A stretch of DNA of 64,000 nucleotides from CAZNPU01 sp964575335 (lineage in GTDB: Bacteria; Planctomycetota; Phycisphaerae; Phycisphaerales; SM1A02), in contig CAZNPU010000001.1 of assembly GCA_964575335.1 (NCBI GenBank), positions 1 through 64,000 on the forward strand. The letters are read 5' to 3'. Below the pieces are notes generated by a model, which was not told where the DNA came from, did no database searches, and saw only the letters and a list, made by a program, of their open reading frames with translations. The translations under genes were made by a program, and so were the position numbers. Each line of letters opens with the position of its first letter. Position 1 is the first letter of the stretch. Of the stretch, positions 51,742 to 60,628 are shown piece by piece.

Positions 51742-52087
51742 CGTGTTTGATTGTACGGCGTTTCGATGATTATCCGCGACCACTTGGATCGGTAGAAGCA
51801 TAAGAGCGCACCACCACCGATTGTGGTCGTGGCATGCGGCATGTGGTATGAGCTGCGCAATGCGACTGGGTGAATTTATTTATGTGATTGTGCATATCTG
51901 CGCCGTCTGCGCTCCAGATGATAAGGTCAATTTCCTATCCGCGTGTACGGACTGGAATTTACTGGACGAGGTAGTAAGGAATGGTAAAATAGGCCGTGCA
52001 AGTCAGGGAATGCACGTCACATCTCTGGACGGTTCGGCTTTGGTTGGCCAATCGGAACGTATCTTGACGGACAGGAAAGGGCCAATC
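51742..52087 (+). promoter_or_regulatory. Divergent region with long leader of the cold-shock gene
   Basis: About 345 bases without a coding gene between hscB and the cold-shock gene. It is AT-richer than its surroundings from 51860 to 52000. A leader of well over 100 bases before a cold-shock ORF matches the known arrangement in which the mRNA leader folds in response to temperature. No unique hairpin could be proved by eye. Confidence 0.35.
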
Positions 52088-52291
52088 ATGGCTAGTGGAA
52101 CAGTTGCAAAGTTTTTTGATGACAAGGGCTTCGGGTTTATTACGCCCGATGGCGGTGGGAAGGACATCTTCGTCCACCACAGCGATATCAAGATGGACGG
52201 CTTTCGCAGCCTCAAGCCCGGACAGCGGGTGAATTTTGATGTCGCTCAGGAAGCCAAAGGTCCCAAGGCATCGAACGTCATGCCCGCGTAA
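52088..52291 (+). CDS. Cold-shock domain protein
   Basis: A 67-residue single-domain nucleic-acid-binding protein. RNP1 (KGFGFITPD) and RNP2 (DIFVHH) are intact, and the start ASGTVAKFFDDKGFG is the classical CspA-like opening. It binds single-stranded RNA and DNA and can unwind mRNA structure. The ATG at 52088 has AGGAAAGGG upstream. A terminator-type hairpin follows, so it is monocistronic. Related by type to CspA. Confidence 0.95.
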   Translation: MASGTVAKFFDDKGFGFITPDGGGKDIFVHHSDIKMDGFRSLKPGQRVNFDVAQEAKGPKASNVMPA

Positions 52292-52336
52292 TGCGGCTTG
52301 ACTGACGTTCAGCAACGAACTGAAGCAACACCAATA

Positions 52337-52372
52337 CCGCCGCGGCACGTTCACGTGTCGCGGTGGTTGTCA
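52337..52372 (+). terminator. Terminator of the cold-shock gene
   Basis: A 13-bp stem (two G-U pairs in RNA), CCGCCGCGGCACG with CGTGTCGCGGTGG, and a TTCA loop, followed by TTGTCATTTG. It starts 45 bases after the cold-shock stop. Confidence 0.7.
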
Positions 52373-52402
52373 TTTGCCTCGCGCGTGGCAATACCCGGCC
52401 TG

Positions 52403-53365
52403 TTACGGCGATTCAACCCGGCCCTGTTGCGCATCAGGCGTCATTGTCGTCTGGAGCTGCCGGCGAAACCGCGCGATCCACCCGTGCTGCGGCGCAAGAA
52501 GCGCAACCAGCGCCAGCACTACGCCCAGCATCACGCCAATCATGCCTGCTGCGTTCACATCCGCTATTGCTGCAACGCCATAGCCGCTGACCGACGCTGC
52601 GATCGCCACCGCCACGCTTACCGCCACCATCGGACCGAGCCGATCACACAGCAGATGCGCAGCAAGGCCCGGCACGATGAGCATCGCCACCACCAGAATC
52701 GATCCCACCGCTTCAAATGCAGCAATCGTCGTGATCGCCACCATCGTCATCAAAAGATAGTGCATCACGTGCGGGTTGATGCCCTGCGCCGCAGCCAGAC
52801 CCGGATCAAACGATGTAATGCGCAGCTCCTTGAACAGCAGCGTGACGAATGCGAGGTTCAATACCACCACAAGGGCGAGTGTGGCGACCTGGCGCGGGAA
52901 GTGCTCCCATGCGTCTGCTGAAAAAAGCGCTGCCAGCGTGGTGGGGGGATTGATCCACACGACGCTTTCCATCGCGCCGTGCAGCACGCAATCCGCATCC
53001 AGATGCACGCCGCGTGCCGAGGTCTGCTCAAGCTGCGCCAGCATCACAACGCCAATGGCAAATAGCACGGTAAACACCACGCCCATGGACGCACCGGGCT
53101 CTACCTTGCCCAGTCGGTGGATAAGCTCGCTGAGCGCAGCGGTCAATACGCCCACAACTGCAGCGCCGATGAACACCGGCAGGACAGTCAGCGAGTTGGT
53201 GATCAGAAACGCTGCGATAATGCCCGGTAGCACAGCGTGGCTGATCGCATCACCCATCAGACTCATTCGCCGCAGCACCAGAAACGACCCGACCAGCGCG
53301 CAGGCGATCGACGCCAGGACGCCGGCGGCAAGCATCGGAAAATCAAGCGTCAGAAAGTCGGCCAT
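52403..53365 (-). CDS. Mn/Zn/Fe ABC transporter permease
   Basis: A 320-residue permease of the ABC-3 (ZnuB/MntB) family with about nine hydrophobic helices. Family landmarks are LVLRRMSLMGDAISHAVLPG near the N-terminus, LLFKELRITSFDPGLA in the middle and VGSILVVAMLIVPGLAAHLL. It is the last gene of the metal-uptake operon and is partnered with the permease fusion at 53404, a likely heterodimer. The C-terminal tail is short and basic. Confidence 0.92.
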   Translation of the reverse strand: MADFLTLDFPMLAAGVLASIACALVGSFLVLRRMSLMGDAISHAVLPGIIAAFLITNSLTVLPVFIGAAVVGVLTAALSELIHRLGKVEPGASMGVVFTVLFAIGVVMLAQLEQTSARGVHLDADCVLHGAMESVVWINPPTTLAALFSADAWEHFPRQVATLALVVVLNLAFVTLLFKELRITSFDPGLAAAQGINPHVMHYLLMTMVAITTIAAFEAVGSILVVAMLIVPGLAAHLLCDRLGPMVAVSVAVAIAASVSGYGVAAIADVNAAGMIGVMLGVVLALVALLAPQHGWIARFRRQLQTTMTPDAQQGRVESP

Positions 53366-53403
53366 GATAGATGTGTAGGCAGGGGAGGCTGAAATACACG
53401 CTA

Positions 53404-54861
53404 CTACGATGATGAACGATCGGCATTGATCGTTGTGCTTGATGCGGACTGATTGACAACTTCGCTGCGCTGCCTGTTGTTGGCTAACTGATGCGGCGAT
53501 GCGGGAACGGGCTGACTTATTTCCAGTGCTCCGGCAGCGTGTAGTTCTTCTTCCAAATCTCGCACCAGTTCGTCACTGAGCACATGTTCAATATCGTCAG
53601 CAGCACGATCCACATGGCTGGGAGCAATGTCAGCCTGCGTAGTGAGAAAGTGCTCCCACAGCCGATGCGTTCGCACGATGCGTTCCGCAACCGCCCGGCC
53701 TCGCTCGCTCAGCGCGAAGCCGCCATTGCGGGCAACGATTTCACCAAGCCGAATCGAGCGTTTGATGCTGCGCTGCAACAAGCGGGGCGACCATACCCGG
53801 CGTTTGAACAAATCGGCGAGCGTCACCACCGCGTCGCGCTGCTTCACGATCTCGCCATGCTCGTACATGGCACGCAGCAGATGTTGCCGGGCGATGTGCC
53901 GGGACATTGACCACCGCTGAACAAGCGCAACGGCAAATCCCCGCTGAGGTGCGACCACCATGCTGACGATGAACAGACTGCCGCAGGCGATCACAATGGC
54001 TGGCCCGGTGGGAAGGTGAGGAAACGCTGCCGACGCCGCTGTGCCGACGTGGCACGCCACTGCGCCGAACACTGCAGCCAAAGCGATCATGACGCCCAGC
54101 CGGTGCGTCCAGAACCGCGCAGCAGCAGGTGGAATAATCAGCAGCGCCACCATCAGAATTGCGCCCACCGCATGCAGGCCGATGACGGTAAGCGTGGTGA
54201 TCAGCGCAAGCAGCAGGCCGTCAAGCGCAAGCGTCGACCAGCCCAGGCCACGCACAAAGCCCGGATCGAAGCACAACACCTTCAGTTCTTTATAAGTCAG
54301 CGCCACAACGCCAACCGCAATGCAACTGGCGATTGCAATGGTTGTCGCATCGGACCGGCTCATCGCCGCCGCCTGGCCGAAGATAAATGAGTCCAGTCCT
54401 GCCTTGCCCGCCAGCGGCAGTCGCTGAATGACGCTCAACAGCACGATGCCGATTGCAAAAAACACGCTCAGCACCACGCCGATGGCAGCGTCTTCTTTCA
54501 CCCGCGGCAGGCGCGTCAGCAGATGCACGCATGCCACGCCAAGCAGTCCAAAGAGCGCTGCAGCCGGCAGCAGAATCGCCAGCGACTTGCCGCTTGCGCC
54601 AGAAAGTGATGCGAGCAGAAATCCGCCCGCCACGCCCGGCAGGGCAGCATGCGCCAGCGCGTCAGCCATGAGCGAACGTCGCCGCAACAGCAAAAACGTC
54701 CCCACGACGCCGCACGCCAATCCCAGCAGAATCGTGCCGCGCAGCACCACAGCGGTGTTGGAGTCCAATGGAATCTGATGCGTCAACACCCGCCAGAACT
54801 GCATCCAGGAATCGGCGCTGTTCGATGCCGGAATCATCGCTGCGACGATCATCATCATCAC
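53404..54861 (-). CDS. Metal ABC transporter permease fused to a DtxR-like domain
   Basis: A 485-residue fusion. Residues ~20-300 are an ABC-3 permease (LLLRRRSLMADALAHAALPG, LTYKELKVLCFDPGFVRGLG). Residues ~315-470 resemble an iron-dependent repressor: a winged-helix stretch (HLLRAMYEHGEIVKQRDAVV), FALSERGRAVAERIVRTHRL and a metal-binding/dimer part SHVDRAADDIEHVLSDELV. Such fusions occur in planctomycetes and some other bacteria; the domain may sense cytoplasmic metal and gate transport, because a membrane-bound repressor binding the operon is harder to picture. It overlaps the ATPase gene by four bases (ATGA). Confidence 0.88.
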   Translation of the reverse strand: MMMMIVAAMIPASNSADSWMQFWRVLTHQIPLDSNTAVVLRGTILLGLACGVVGTFLLLRRRSLMADALAHAALPGVAGGFLLASLSGASGKSLAILLPAAALFGLLGVACVHLLTRLPRVKEDAAIGVVLSVFFAIGIVLLSVIQRLPLAGKAGLDSFIFGQAAAMSRSDATTIAIASCIAVGVVALTYKELKVLCFDPGFVRGLGWSTLALDGLLLALITTLTVIGLHAVGAILMVALLIIPPAAARFWTHRLGVMIALAAVFGAVACHVGTAASAAFPHLPTGPAIVIACGSLFIVSMVVAPQRGFAVALVQRWSMSRHIARQHLLRAMYEHGEIVKQRDAVVTLADLFKRRVWSPRLLQRSIKRSIRLGEIVARNGGFALSERGRAVAERIVRTHRLWEHFLTTQADIAPSHVDRAADDIEHVLSDELVRDLEEELHAAGALEISQPVPASPHQLANNRQRSEVVNQSASSTTINADRSSS

Positions 54862-55682
54862 AATGCTCCTGACGGCGCGGATCGCACAGCCTCGGCGGCT
54901 CGATCCAGAAGCGTCAGCCGCCCGCCGTAGGTCTTGCGCAGGTTCTCATCGTTGAACACCTGTTCCGTCGGCCCGGCCGCCACAATGCGCATGTTCAGCA
55001 GCATGACGTGATCGAAATACTCGCGAACGCTGTGCAGATCGTGATGCACCACCAGACAGGTTTTTCCCTGATCGCGAAGCTCGCGCAGAATTTCGACGAT
55101 CGCCCGCTCGGTTGCTGCATCCACGCCGGCAAATGGTTCATCCATGAGATAAAGCTGCGCTTCCTGCGCAAGCGCTCGTGCGAGAAACACGCGCTGCTGC
55201 TGTCCGCCGGAAAGCTGACTGATCTGCCGGTCGGCCAGCGCGCTCATGCCCACGCGGTCCAGGCATGCCATCGCCGCCTGTCTGTCGGCTTTTCCAACCC
55301 GGCGGAACAGGCCGATCCGTCCATATCGGCCCATCGTCACCACATCAAGCGCGGTGACGGGGAAATCCCAGTCCACACTCTCGCGTTGCGGCACGTAGCC
55401 GATCATCGACCGCATCTTTTTAGCCGGCTTGCCGAACACCTCAATCCGTCCCGACGCCAGCGGCACCAGTCCCAGCGCCGCCTTGATGAGCGTGCTCTTG
55501 CCCGCGCCGTTGGGACCGATGATCCCCACAAGCGACCGCGGCGGCGCATCGTAATCCACATCCCACAATACCGGCTTGCGGTTGTACGCCACCGTCACGT
55601 CATGCACCGACAGCGGCGAGGTGGGCGAATGTTCCGGTCCAAGCGAACTGGCGACATCCGAATTGGCGCGAAGCGTGGTCAT
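54858..55682 (-). CDS. Mn/Zn/Fe ABC transporter ATP-binding protein
   Basis: A 274-residue ATPase with Walker A GPNGAGKST (about residues 56-64), Q-loop GYVPQRESVDWDFPVTALDV (the DWDFPV stretch is characteristic of manganese/zinc importers), signature LSGGQQQRVFLARAL, Walker B LYLMDEPFAGVD and the H-loop VVHHDL. It powers the two permeases encoded next. There is a gap of 84 bases to the substrate-binding protein gene. Confidence 0.94.
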   Translation of the reverse strand: MTTLRANSDVASSLGPEHSPTSPLSVHDVTVAYNRKPVLWDVDYDAPPRSLVGIIGPNGAGKSTLIKAALGLVPLASGRIEVFGKPAKKMRSMIGYVPQRESVDWDFPVTALDVVTMGRYGRIGLFRRVGKADRQAAMACLDRVGMSALADRQISQLSGGQQQRVFLARALAQEAQLYLMDEPFAGVDAATERAIVEILRELRDQGKTCLVVHHDLHSVREYFDHVMLLNMRIVAAGPTEQVFNDENLRKTYGGRLTLLDRAAEAVRSAPSGAL

Positions 55683-55766
55683 GCGTTCAAACGATTCAAC
55701 TCAACTGCTGATCGAGCGCTGCTGGCTGATTGTTGATGGTGAAAAAGCAGACGTTGGTTCATTCAG

Positions 55767-56801
55767 TCAGCTAGCCTTTCTTGCTTTCTTTGCGGCTTCG
55801 TGATGTTCCCCCAGCCGGTTGTTCATGCCGCGCAGCGGCGCTTCGCCGCCCAACGCGCGAACAATGGTGGTGATGTTGTGATCCATCATGCCGATGTACG
55901 TGCCTTCATACGTGCCTTCCTCGCCCATGGCGTCGGAGAAAAGTTCGCCGCCCATGACGACCGCGTGACCGCGCGCGCGTGCGCCTTCCACCAGTGCGCG
56001 AACGTTCTTGTCCGACACGCTGGATTCGGTGAACACCGCGGGAATCTGTCGCGTGACGAGCAGATCGATGAGCGATTCGATCTGCCGAAGCCCAGCTTCG
56101 GAATCGGTGCTGATGCCCTGAATGCCGCGCACTTCGATGTCGTAGGCACGGGCAAAGTAGTTGAATGCATCATGCGCAGTGACCAGCACACGTCGGTCCG
56201 GCGGCACCGTAGCGAGTCGCTGGCGTGCGTAGGCGTCCAGCTTCTCCAGCTCAGCGATATACGCCTCCGCATTGGCGCGATACGTGTCAGCGTTGGCAGG
56301 ATCAAACTCGCTGAGCTTTGCCGCTGCTGCCGCTGTCGCCTTCATCCAGCCCCGCGGATCCATCCATACATGCGGGTCGTCGTGCCCTTCCGCATCAGCC
56401 AAAGACAGCAGATACGACTCATCAATCAATTCAGTGACCGCATACACCGGCACTCCGGCATTGGCGGCACGAATGAACAGATCAGTCATGCGGCCTTCGA
56501 GATTCAGCCCGTTGTAAAACACAACGTCCGCATTCAGAATCGCTGCGATATCGCTGCGCGTCGGCCGATACAGATGCGGATCAACGCCCGCGCCCATGAG
56601 CGTGATGACGTTGGCGTTCTCTCCAGCCACGTGTTTCACGATGTCCGCCACCATAGCGGTCGTGGCGATGATTGTGTAGGGCCTGTCAGCAGACTGCCGC
56701 GTGCGCTGCATCGAAGGCGCGGTGCTGAGCGATGTTGCGCGATCGCAGCCAGCGATTGCCGCTGCGGTAATCACCAGCAACAGCAGGACAACGCTCTGCA
56801 T
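55767..56801 (-). CDS. Metal-binding lipoprotein of the Mn/Zn uptake system
   Basis: A substrate-binding protein of the cluster A-I (MntA/ZnuA/TroA) family. From 56801 it begins with a signal peptide and lipobox (MQSVVLLLLVITAAAIAGC). Metal ligands are visible as GVDPHLYRPT, EGHDDPHVWMDPR, VLVTAHDAFNYFARAYDI and the C-terminal aspartate in GGELFSDAMG. There is no long histidine-rich loop, which fits manganese better than zinc. A 50-residue in-frame extension up to 56951 exists, 16 bases after mntR, but it is arginine-rich and unlike a signal; that start cannot be excluded. Confidence 0.9.
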   Translation of the reverse strand: MQSVVLLLLVITAAAIAGCDRATSLSTAPSMQRTRQSADRPYTIIATTAMVADIVKHVAGENANVITLMGAGVDPHLYRPTRSDIAAILNADVVFYNGLNLEGRMTDLFIRAANAGVPVYAVTELIDESYLLSLADAEGHDDPHVWMDPRGWMKATAAAAAKLSEFDPANADTYRANAEAYIAELEKLDAYARQRLATVPPDRRVLVTAHDAFNYFARAYDIEVRGIQGISTDSEAGLRQIESLIDLLVTRQIPAVFTESSVSDKNVRALVEGARARGHAVVMGGELFSDAMGEEGTYEGTYIGMMDHNITTIVRALGGEAPLRGMNNRLGEHHEAAKKARKAS

Positions 56802-56967
56802 CCGTGCTGCTGTTGCTGCGCGCCAGCATTGATCGAGGATGACCGCCTGCCATCGACGCTGCCGACGATCACGATGCTCAGCACGGTCTGCCTGGAATTG
56901 CTGAGGGCAAGTTGCGGAGCCATGCATTGTGGTGTTGGCGGTGTCGTTCATGGCTGGTGGGTGGCGT

Positions 56968-57423
56968 TTATCGTCTGGTCAGGGGTTTGGGCGGCACATC
57001 CTGCTGTTGCTGCTGCTGCAGAAAGTTCTTCATCGCCTGCAGTGTGGCGTCGCCGACGTGATGCTCCATGCCCTCAGCATCGCGCTGCGCTTCAGGCTCG
57101 GGGACGCCCATCGCCAGCAGGAACGCCAGCACGGTTTCGTGCCGCTGCCGCGTCTCGGCCGCCAGCCGTTCTCCCTTGGCCGTGAGACGAATGGGGCGGT
57201 ACGGCTCGGTTTCCACGAGGTTTTCTTCCTGCAGCCGGGCAATGATGCGACTGACTGTGACGTGCGATACGCCCAGGTGTTCGGAGAGATCCTTCACCCG
57301 GCATTCGCCTCGCCGATGCAGGATGTCCGAAACCGCTTCAACATAATCCTGTGCGGTTTCCGCAGCGTGATCGGCGCGAACCTTCTTGAACGATGCAGCA
57401 ATGGCAGGGGTGGCACGCTTCAT
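56968..57423 (-). CDS. mntR: MntR-type manganese-responsive regulator
   Basis: A 151-residue DtxR/MntR-family repressor. The winged helix (AQDYVEAVSDILHRRGECRV, then LGVSHVTVSRIIARLQEENL) and the metal-binding part (RHETVLAFLLAMGVPEPEAQ, DAEGMEHHVGDAT) follow the E. coli-type MntR pattern, in which conserved H and E residues bind Mn(II). The basic N-terminal tail is also typical of that subgroup. It is the first gene of the metal-uptake operon. A 10-bp inverted repeat at 57455-57478, over its probable promoter, is a candidate autoregulatory operator. Confidence 0.9.
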   Translation of the reverse strand: MKRATPAIAASFKKVRADHAAETAQDYVEAVSDILHRRGECRVKDLSEHLGVSHVTVSRIIARLQEENLVETEPYRPIRLTAKGERLAAETRQRHETVLAFLLAMGVPEPEAQRDAEGMEHHVGDATLQAMKNFLQQQQQQDVPPKPLTRR

Positions 57424-57454
57424 GGTGATGGTAAAAGTTTGTCCGTGTATGCCT

Positions 57455-57478
57455 AATCTGTAGCTTATGCTACGGATT
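57455..57478 (-). promoter_or_regulatory. Candidate MntR operator
   Basis: AATCTGTAGC (57455-57464) and GCTACGGATT (57469-57478) form an inverted repeat (9 of 10 positions) with a TTAT spacer. On the minus strand it directly follows TTGACC (57484-57479), a -35-like box, so a protein bound here would block the promoter of mntR and the uptake genes. The mntR start lies about 30 bases further on. The size suits a DtxR/MntR dimer. Confidence 0.65.
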
Positions 57479-57587
57479 GGTCAAGCTGGATATGGGCAAA
57501 ACTCGGTAGAAAATCCTTATACACTTCGGTTTTTTTGGCAAAGTGGCGGCTGGTTTGCGTTGATGAGCCAGTTCGTACGAAACAGAA

Positions 57588-57605
57588 TGTAGGGAATGCT
57601 ACGGA
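57588..57605. promoter_or_regulatory. Second copy of the operator-like sequence
   Basis: TGTAGGGAATGCTACGGA matches the right-hand 18 bases of the first operator at 15 positions, differing only in the three-base centre. It lies 129 bases upstream of the first copy and 130 bases before the glycosyltransferase start. In the rest of this 311-base divergent gap nothing else was recognised. Confidence 0.45.
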
Positions 57606-57734
57606 AGACGCCGGTGTATTCAAGCACCCTGAAGCGTGGAATACCCGCTTGGGCGGCCGCTGAGTGGTTGTGCGGTTTTGCGAGCAGCTTTGCCGATGAC
57701 AATGCTCAAGTAAGGACATCCACTCCACGCCGCC

Positions 57735-58430
57735 ATGTCTGAGTCTGATCCCCGCGTTTCCATTGTGGTTCCCACCTACCGCAGGCCGGATGCACTGCGT
57801 CAATGCCTGCAGTCAATTGCCGACACGGTTTCGCTTCCGCACGAGGTGATCTGCGTGATGGTGGCCGGCGACGAGCCGACCGAGCGCGTGCTCCGCGATC
57901 AGCCGGTCCGGGTTATCGTCCAGCCGACGCGCCGCGGCGCGGTGCATGCCATGAACCTTGGTTTTCGCGCTGCGCGCGGCGAATACCTCATGCAGATCAA
58001 CGATGACTGTCTGCTGTTGCCGCACTCGATCGCCAATGCGGTGCGGTTTCTCGAAGCTCCCGCTCATCGCCACATCGGCCAGGCAGCGTTCTTTCACAAC
58101 AGCCCCGTTCGTCGCAACATATACGCCCAGATTCAGCTTGATGGCGAATGGTTCTATGTGTGTCAGGTGCGCGGGCTGTGCTATGCGAATTTCGGCCTGG
58201 CGCGCCGAGCGTTATATGAACAGCTTGGCTACCTTGATGAACGGTACTTCATGTACGGCGCCGATCCGGACTTTTCCCTGAAAGTCTGGCATGAAGCGAA
58301 GCTGACGGTCGAGCCATGCCCCGGCGCGTTGATTCGGCATGCAGAGCTGAACGATCAGCGAGGCGAGCGCGAGCGCGCAGCGCAGCACGAAGACAATCGC
58401 AAGCTTTTCGAGAAATGGCAATTGGAGTAG
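57735..58430 (+). CDS. Family 2 glycosyltransferase
   Basis: A 231-residue GT-A fold enzyme. The N-terminal SIVVPTYRRPDALRQCLQSI binds the nucleotide sugar; the metal-binding acidic motif is in MQINDDCLLL (about residues 89-98), and FMYGADPDFSLKVWHEA near the C-terminus gives the usual ED-like/catalytic region. It is probably cytoplasmic or peripheral, transferring a sugar to a lipid or protein acceptor in surface glycan synthesis. The gene stands alone and is divergent from the metal-uptake operon. Confidence 0.85.
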   Translation: MSESDPRVSIVVPTYRRPDALRQCLQSIADTVSLPHEVICVMVAGDEPTERVLRDQPVRVIVQPTRRGAVHAMNLGFRAARGEYLMQINDDCLLLPHSIANAVRFLEAPAHRHIGQAAFFHNSPVRRNIYAQIQLDGEWFYVCQVRGLCYANFGLARRALYEQLGYLDERYFMYGADPDFSLKVWHEAKLTVEPCPGALIRHAELNDQRGERERAAQHEDNRKLFEKWQLE

Positions 58431-58645
58431 CGCCCGCGGCGCGTGACTGTCATGCTGACCAGGCCGGTGCGCTTGATCCGATGCCGATGATTTTCTGATG
58501 CCGTCGTCTGCGCTGGCGACATAAATACTTGCCAGTTCAAAAGCTTCGCACCATCGGACGTGGGACTCCGACGAAGCGCCCCAGCGTCACCATGCTGTGG
58601 CTCTGGCCGATCATCAGCCAAACTCTTTTACCGGAAGGCGATCAT

Positions 58646-59944
58646 ATGTTCACGCAATGGGTAGGACCTTGTGCGGCTGTTGTTCTGACCGTGGCAGGTG
58701 CAGCAAGGGCGGATGTCATTCTGGAATGGAACGATGCATATCTTGAAGCGATTCGACAGACTGGACCTGCGCCAGGCCCGGCGTCGCGCGTGGGGGCGAT
58801 TGTTCATGTGGCGATCTACGAAGCGGTCAATTCGATTGATCGAACCTGCCAGCCATATCTGAGATTTGAAGATATCCCGCCGAACGCTTCGCGCGAGGCT
58901 GCAGCGATCGGCGCAGCACACGCTGCGTTGACAGAAGTGTACCGCGATGTGCCAGCCCTGGTGCAAATGTTTGATGATCTGCGCGATCGGCAACTCGGCG
59001 CGATGCATCAGGGCGATGATCTTGCAGCCAGCGTTAGGCTTGGCGCTCTGTGCGCAAAGAACATTCTTAGTCTGCGCAGCAATGACGGATCAGCTGATGA
59101 AGTTGACTATGAGCATCGCCGAGAGCCCGGCTGGTGGCAGCTCACGCCGCCTGACTACACGCTGGCGTTTACGCCGCACTGGCTCAACGTGAAGCCGTGG
59201 GCGCTGCGCAGTTCAACGCAGTTTCGGCCACGAGGCCCCAATGGCCAATTGGATATGGGTCAGATACTGCGCAGCCCGGAATACACTGAAGCGTTCAATG
59301 AGGTGAAATCGCTTGGCGCACTTGACAGCGACACGCGCACTCAGGAGCAGACGTTCATCGCGATATTCTGGGCCAACGATGACGATGGTTCGTATAAGCC
59401 GCCCGGCCATTTGAATCACATCGCGCAGTTCATCGCTGTTGAACAGGGCAACTCGCTTTCTGAAAACGCGCGCATGTTTGCGCTGCTGAACCTCGCGCTG
59501 GCCGATGCGGCGCTGGTGGCCTGGGACGTCAAGTACGGCATGCGAATGGACCTGTGGCGGCCGATTACGGGCATCCGCGAAGCGCATCGCGACGGCAATC
59601 CGGATACTGAGCGCGATCCGCACTGGGAGCCGCTGTCGAATGAAGTCAACGGATTCACCCCGCCGTTTCCTTCGTATATCTCCGGCCATGCCACATTGGG
59701 CGGAGCGTTTGCTGCTGTCATGGAGGCCTTCTACGGCACTGACGACATCAGCTTTACATGCACCTCCGATTACACCCCCGGCATATACCGCACGTTCAAC
59801 AGTTTCTCCGAGGCCGGCTGGGAAGATGCCCAGAGCCGCATTTACCTGGGCGTTCACTGGCGATTCGACGCTGAGCACGGCTACGCAGCGGGTCGGAGCG
59901 TTGGTTGCTATGTCGTTGACAATTACCTGCGGCCGCTGCCATGA
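58646..59944 (+). CDS. Secreted vanadium-dependent haloperoxidase-like enzyme
   Basis: A 432-residue exported protein of the PAP2/vanadium haloperoxidase superfamily. The start at 58646 has GGAAGG upstream and a signal peptide ending ARADV. Vanadate-site residues are visible: the K/R region KYGMRMDLWRPITGIRE, the SGH motif in PFPSYISGHATLGG and R...H in SRIYLGVHWRFDAEHG, plus the early VAIYEAVNSID typical of the chloro/bromoperoxidase-like group. It may oxidise halides with peroxide, or be an acid phosphatase relative. The gene stands alone. Confidence 0.85.
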   Translation: MFTQWVGPCAAVVLTVAGAARADVILEWNDAYLEAIRQTGPAPGPASRVGAIVHVAIYEAVNSIDRTCQPYLRFEDIPPNASREAAAIGAAHAALTEVYRDVPALVQMFDDLRDRQLGAMHQGDDLAASVRLGALCAKNILSLRSNDGSADEVDYEHRREPGWWQLTPPDYTLAFTPHWLNVKPWALRSSTQFRPRGPNGQLDMGQILRSPEYTEAFNEVKSLGALDSDTRTQEQTFIAIFWANDDDGSYKPPGHLNHIAQFIAVEQGNSLSENARMFALLNLALADAALVAWDVKYGMRMDLWRPITGIREAHRDGNPDTERDPHWEPLSNEVNGFTPPFPSYISGHATLGGAFAAVMEAFYGTDDISFTCTSDYTPGIYRTFNSFSEAGWEDAQSRIYLGVHWRFDAEHGYAAGRSVGCYVVDNYLRPLP

Positions 59945-60137
59945 CCGCCAGTCAGCCTGCAGAAGCAATGACATGCCGCCGGCCAACGCATCCGGCGCCT
60001 GAGTATCGCCGGGCGGATCGTGTCTGCGGTTGAGCGGCAGGTGTGCTACGATTGCCTGTCGCTGTTGCGATCTTCGGTTCCCGCTCCTTTGGCCTGCGCA
60101 GATGGACGGCCCGTGATCGGCTGCAGCAACGGGCAAC

Positions 60138-60223
60138 GGGCCTGTGGCGGAATCGGCAGACGCAGCGGACTTAAAATCCGCTGGAGGTAACCCTCCGTGT
60201 GGGTTCGAGTCCCACCAGGCCCA
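60138..60223 (+). tRNA. tRNA-Leu (UAA anticodon)
   Basis: An 86-base class II tRNA. The acceptor stem pairs GGGCCTG with CAGGCCC, the D-arm is GGCGGAATCGGCAGACGC, the anticodon stem GCGGA/TCCGC holds the loop CTTAAAA with anticodon TAA, and a long variable arm (GGAGG/CCTCC) precedes the T-arm with GGTTCGAGTCC. The discriminator is A and CCA is not encoded. No prophage junction is evident beside it. Confidence 0.95.
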
Positions 60224-60628
60224 TTGTGACTTGCGAAAAGTGACGTTTCGCGCACAGGCAACCCGCCGAAGCAGCCAGGTCGCGGGAGGCGGCCGGGGCG
60301 TCGGGTCGGGTTTCCTCAAGGACGTGGATTTCTGCGGCTGGGCTGTGAACTTCTACGCTCTCCGCTGCACCCTCATCACCAATCTCACCTTTGGGGCCTA
60401 CGCAACGACTGCCTGATCGCTGGTGAAAGATGCGCAACCTTAGACAGCACCTCAGCACGCATAAGTTCGCCGATGGGAGCGACGATCCCAGTAATCCTGA
60501 TGCCAATTTGCTAAACAAGCTCGAGCCATCTGCTGCAGTCATCAGCGCACAGTTGAACTGCAAGGAAGATCATTCGATTCACCTTTTTCGCGCTTGCTGT
60601 AAATCCGCTTCTTTAGTCTGTTGCGCAA
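60224..60628. other. Gene-free stretch between tRNA-Leu and squalene-hopene cyclase
   Basis: About 400 bases with short frames on both strands that lack start signals and protein-like sequence. No integrase, terminator or attachment repeat was seen after the tRNA. Confidence 0.4.

Noticed and set aside
57465..57803. Minus-strand 112-codon frame across the mntR-glycosyltransferase gap
   Set aside because: It overlaps both operator candidates and the glycosyltransferase start, has no ribosome binding site and shows no domain.
60138..60628. tRNA-Leu as a prophage attachment site
   Set aside because: No integrase, repeated tRNA 3' end or phage gene lies beside it in the window.
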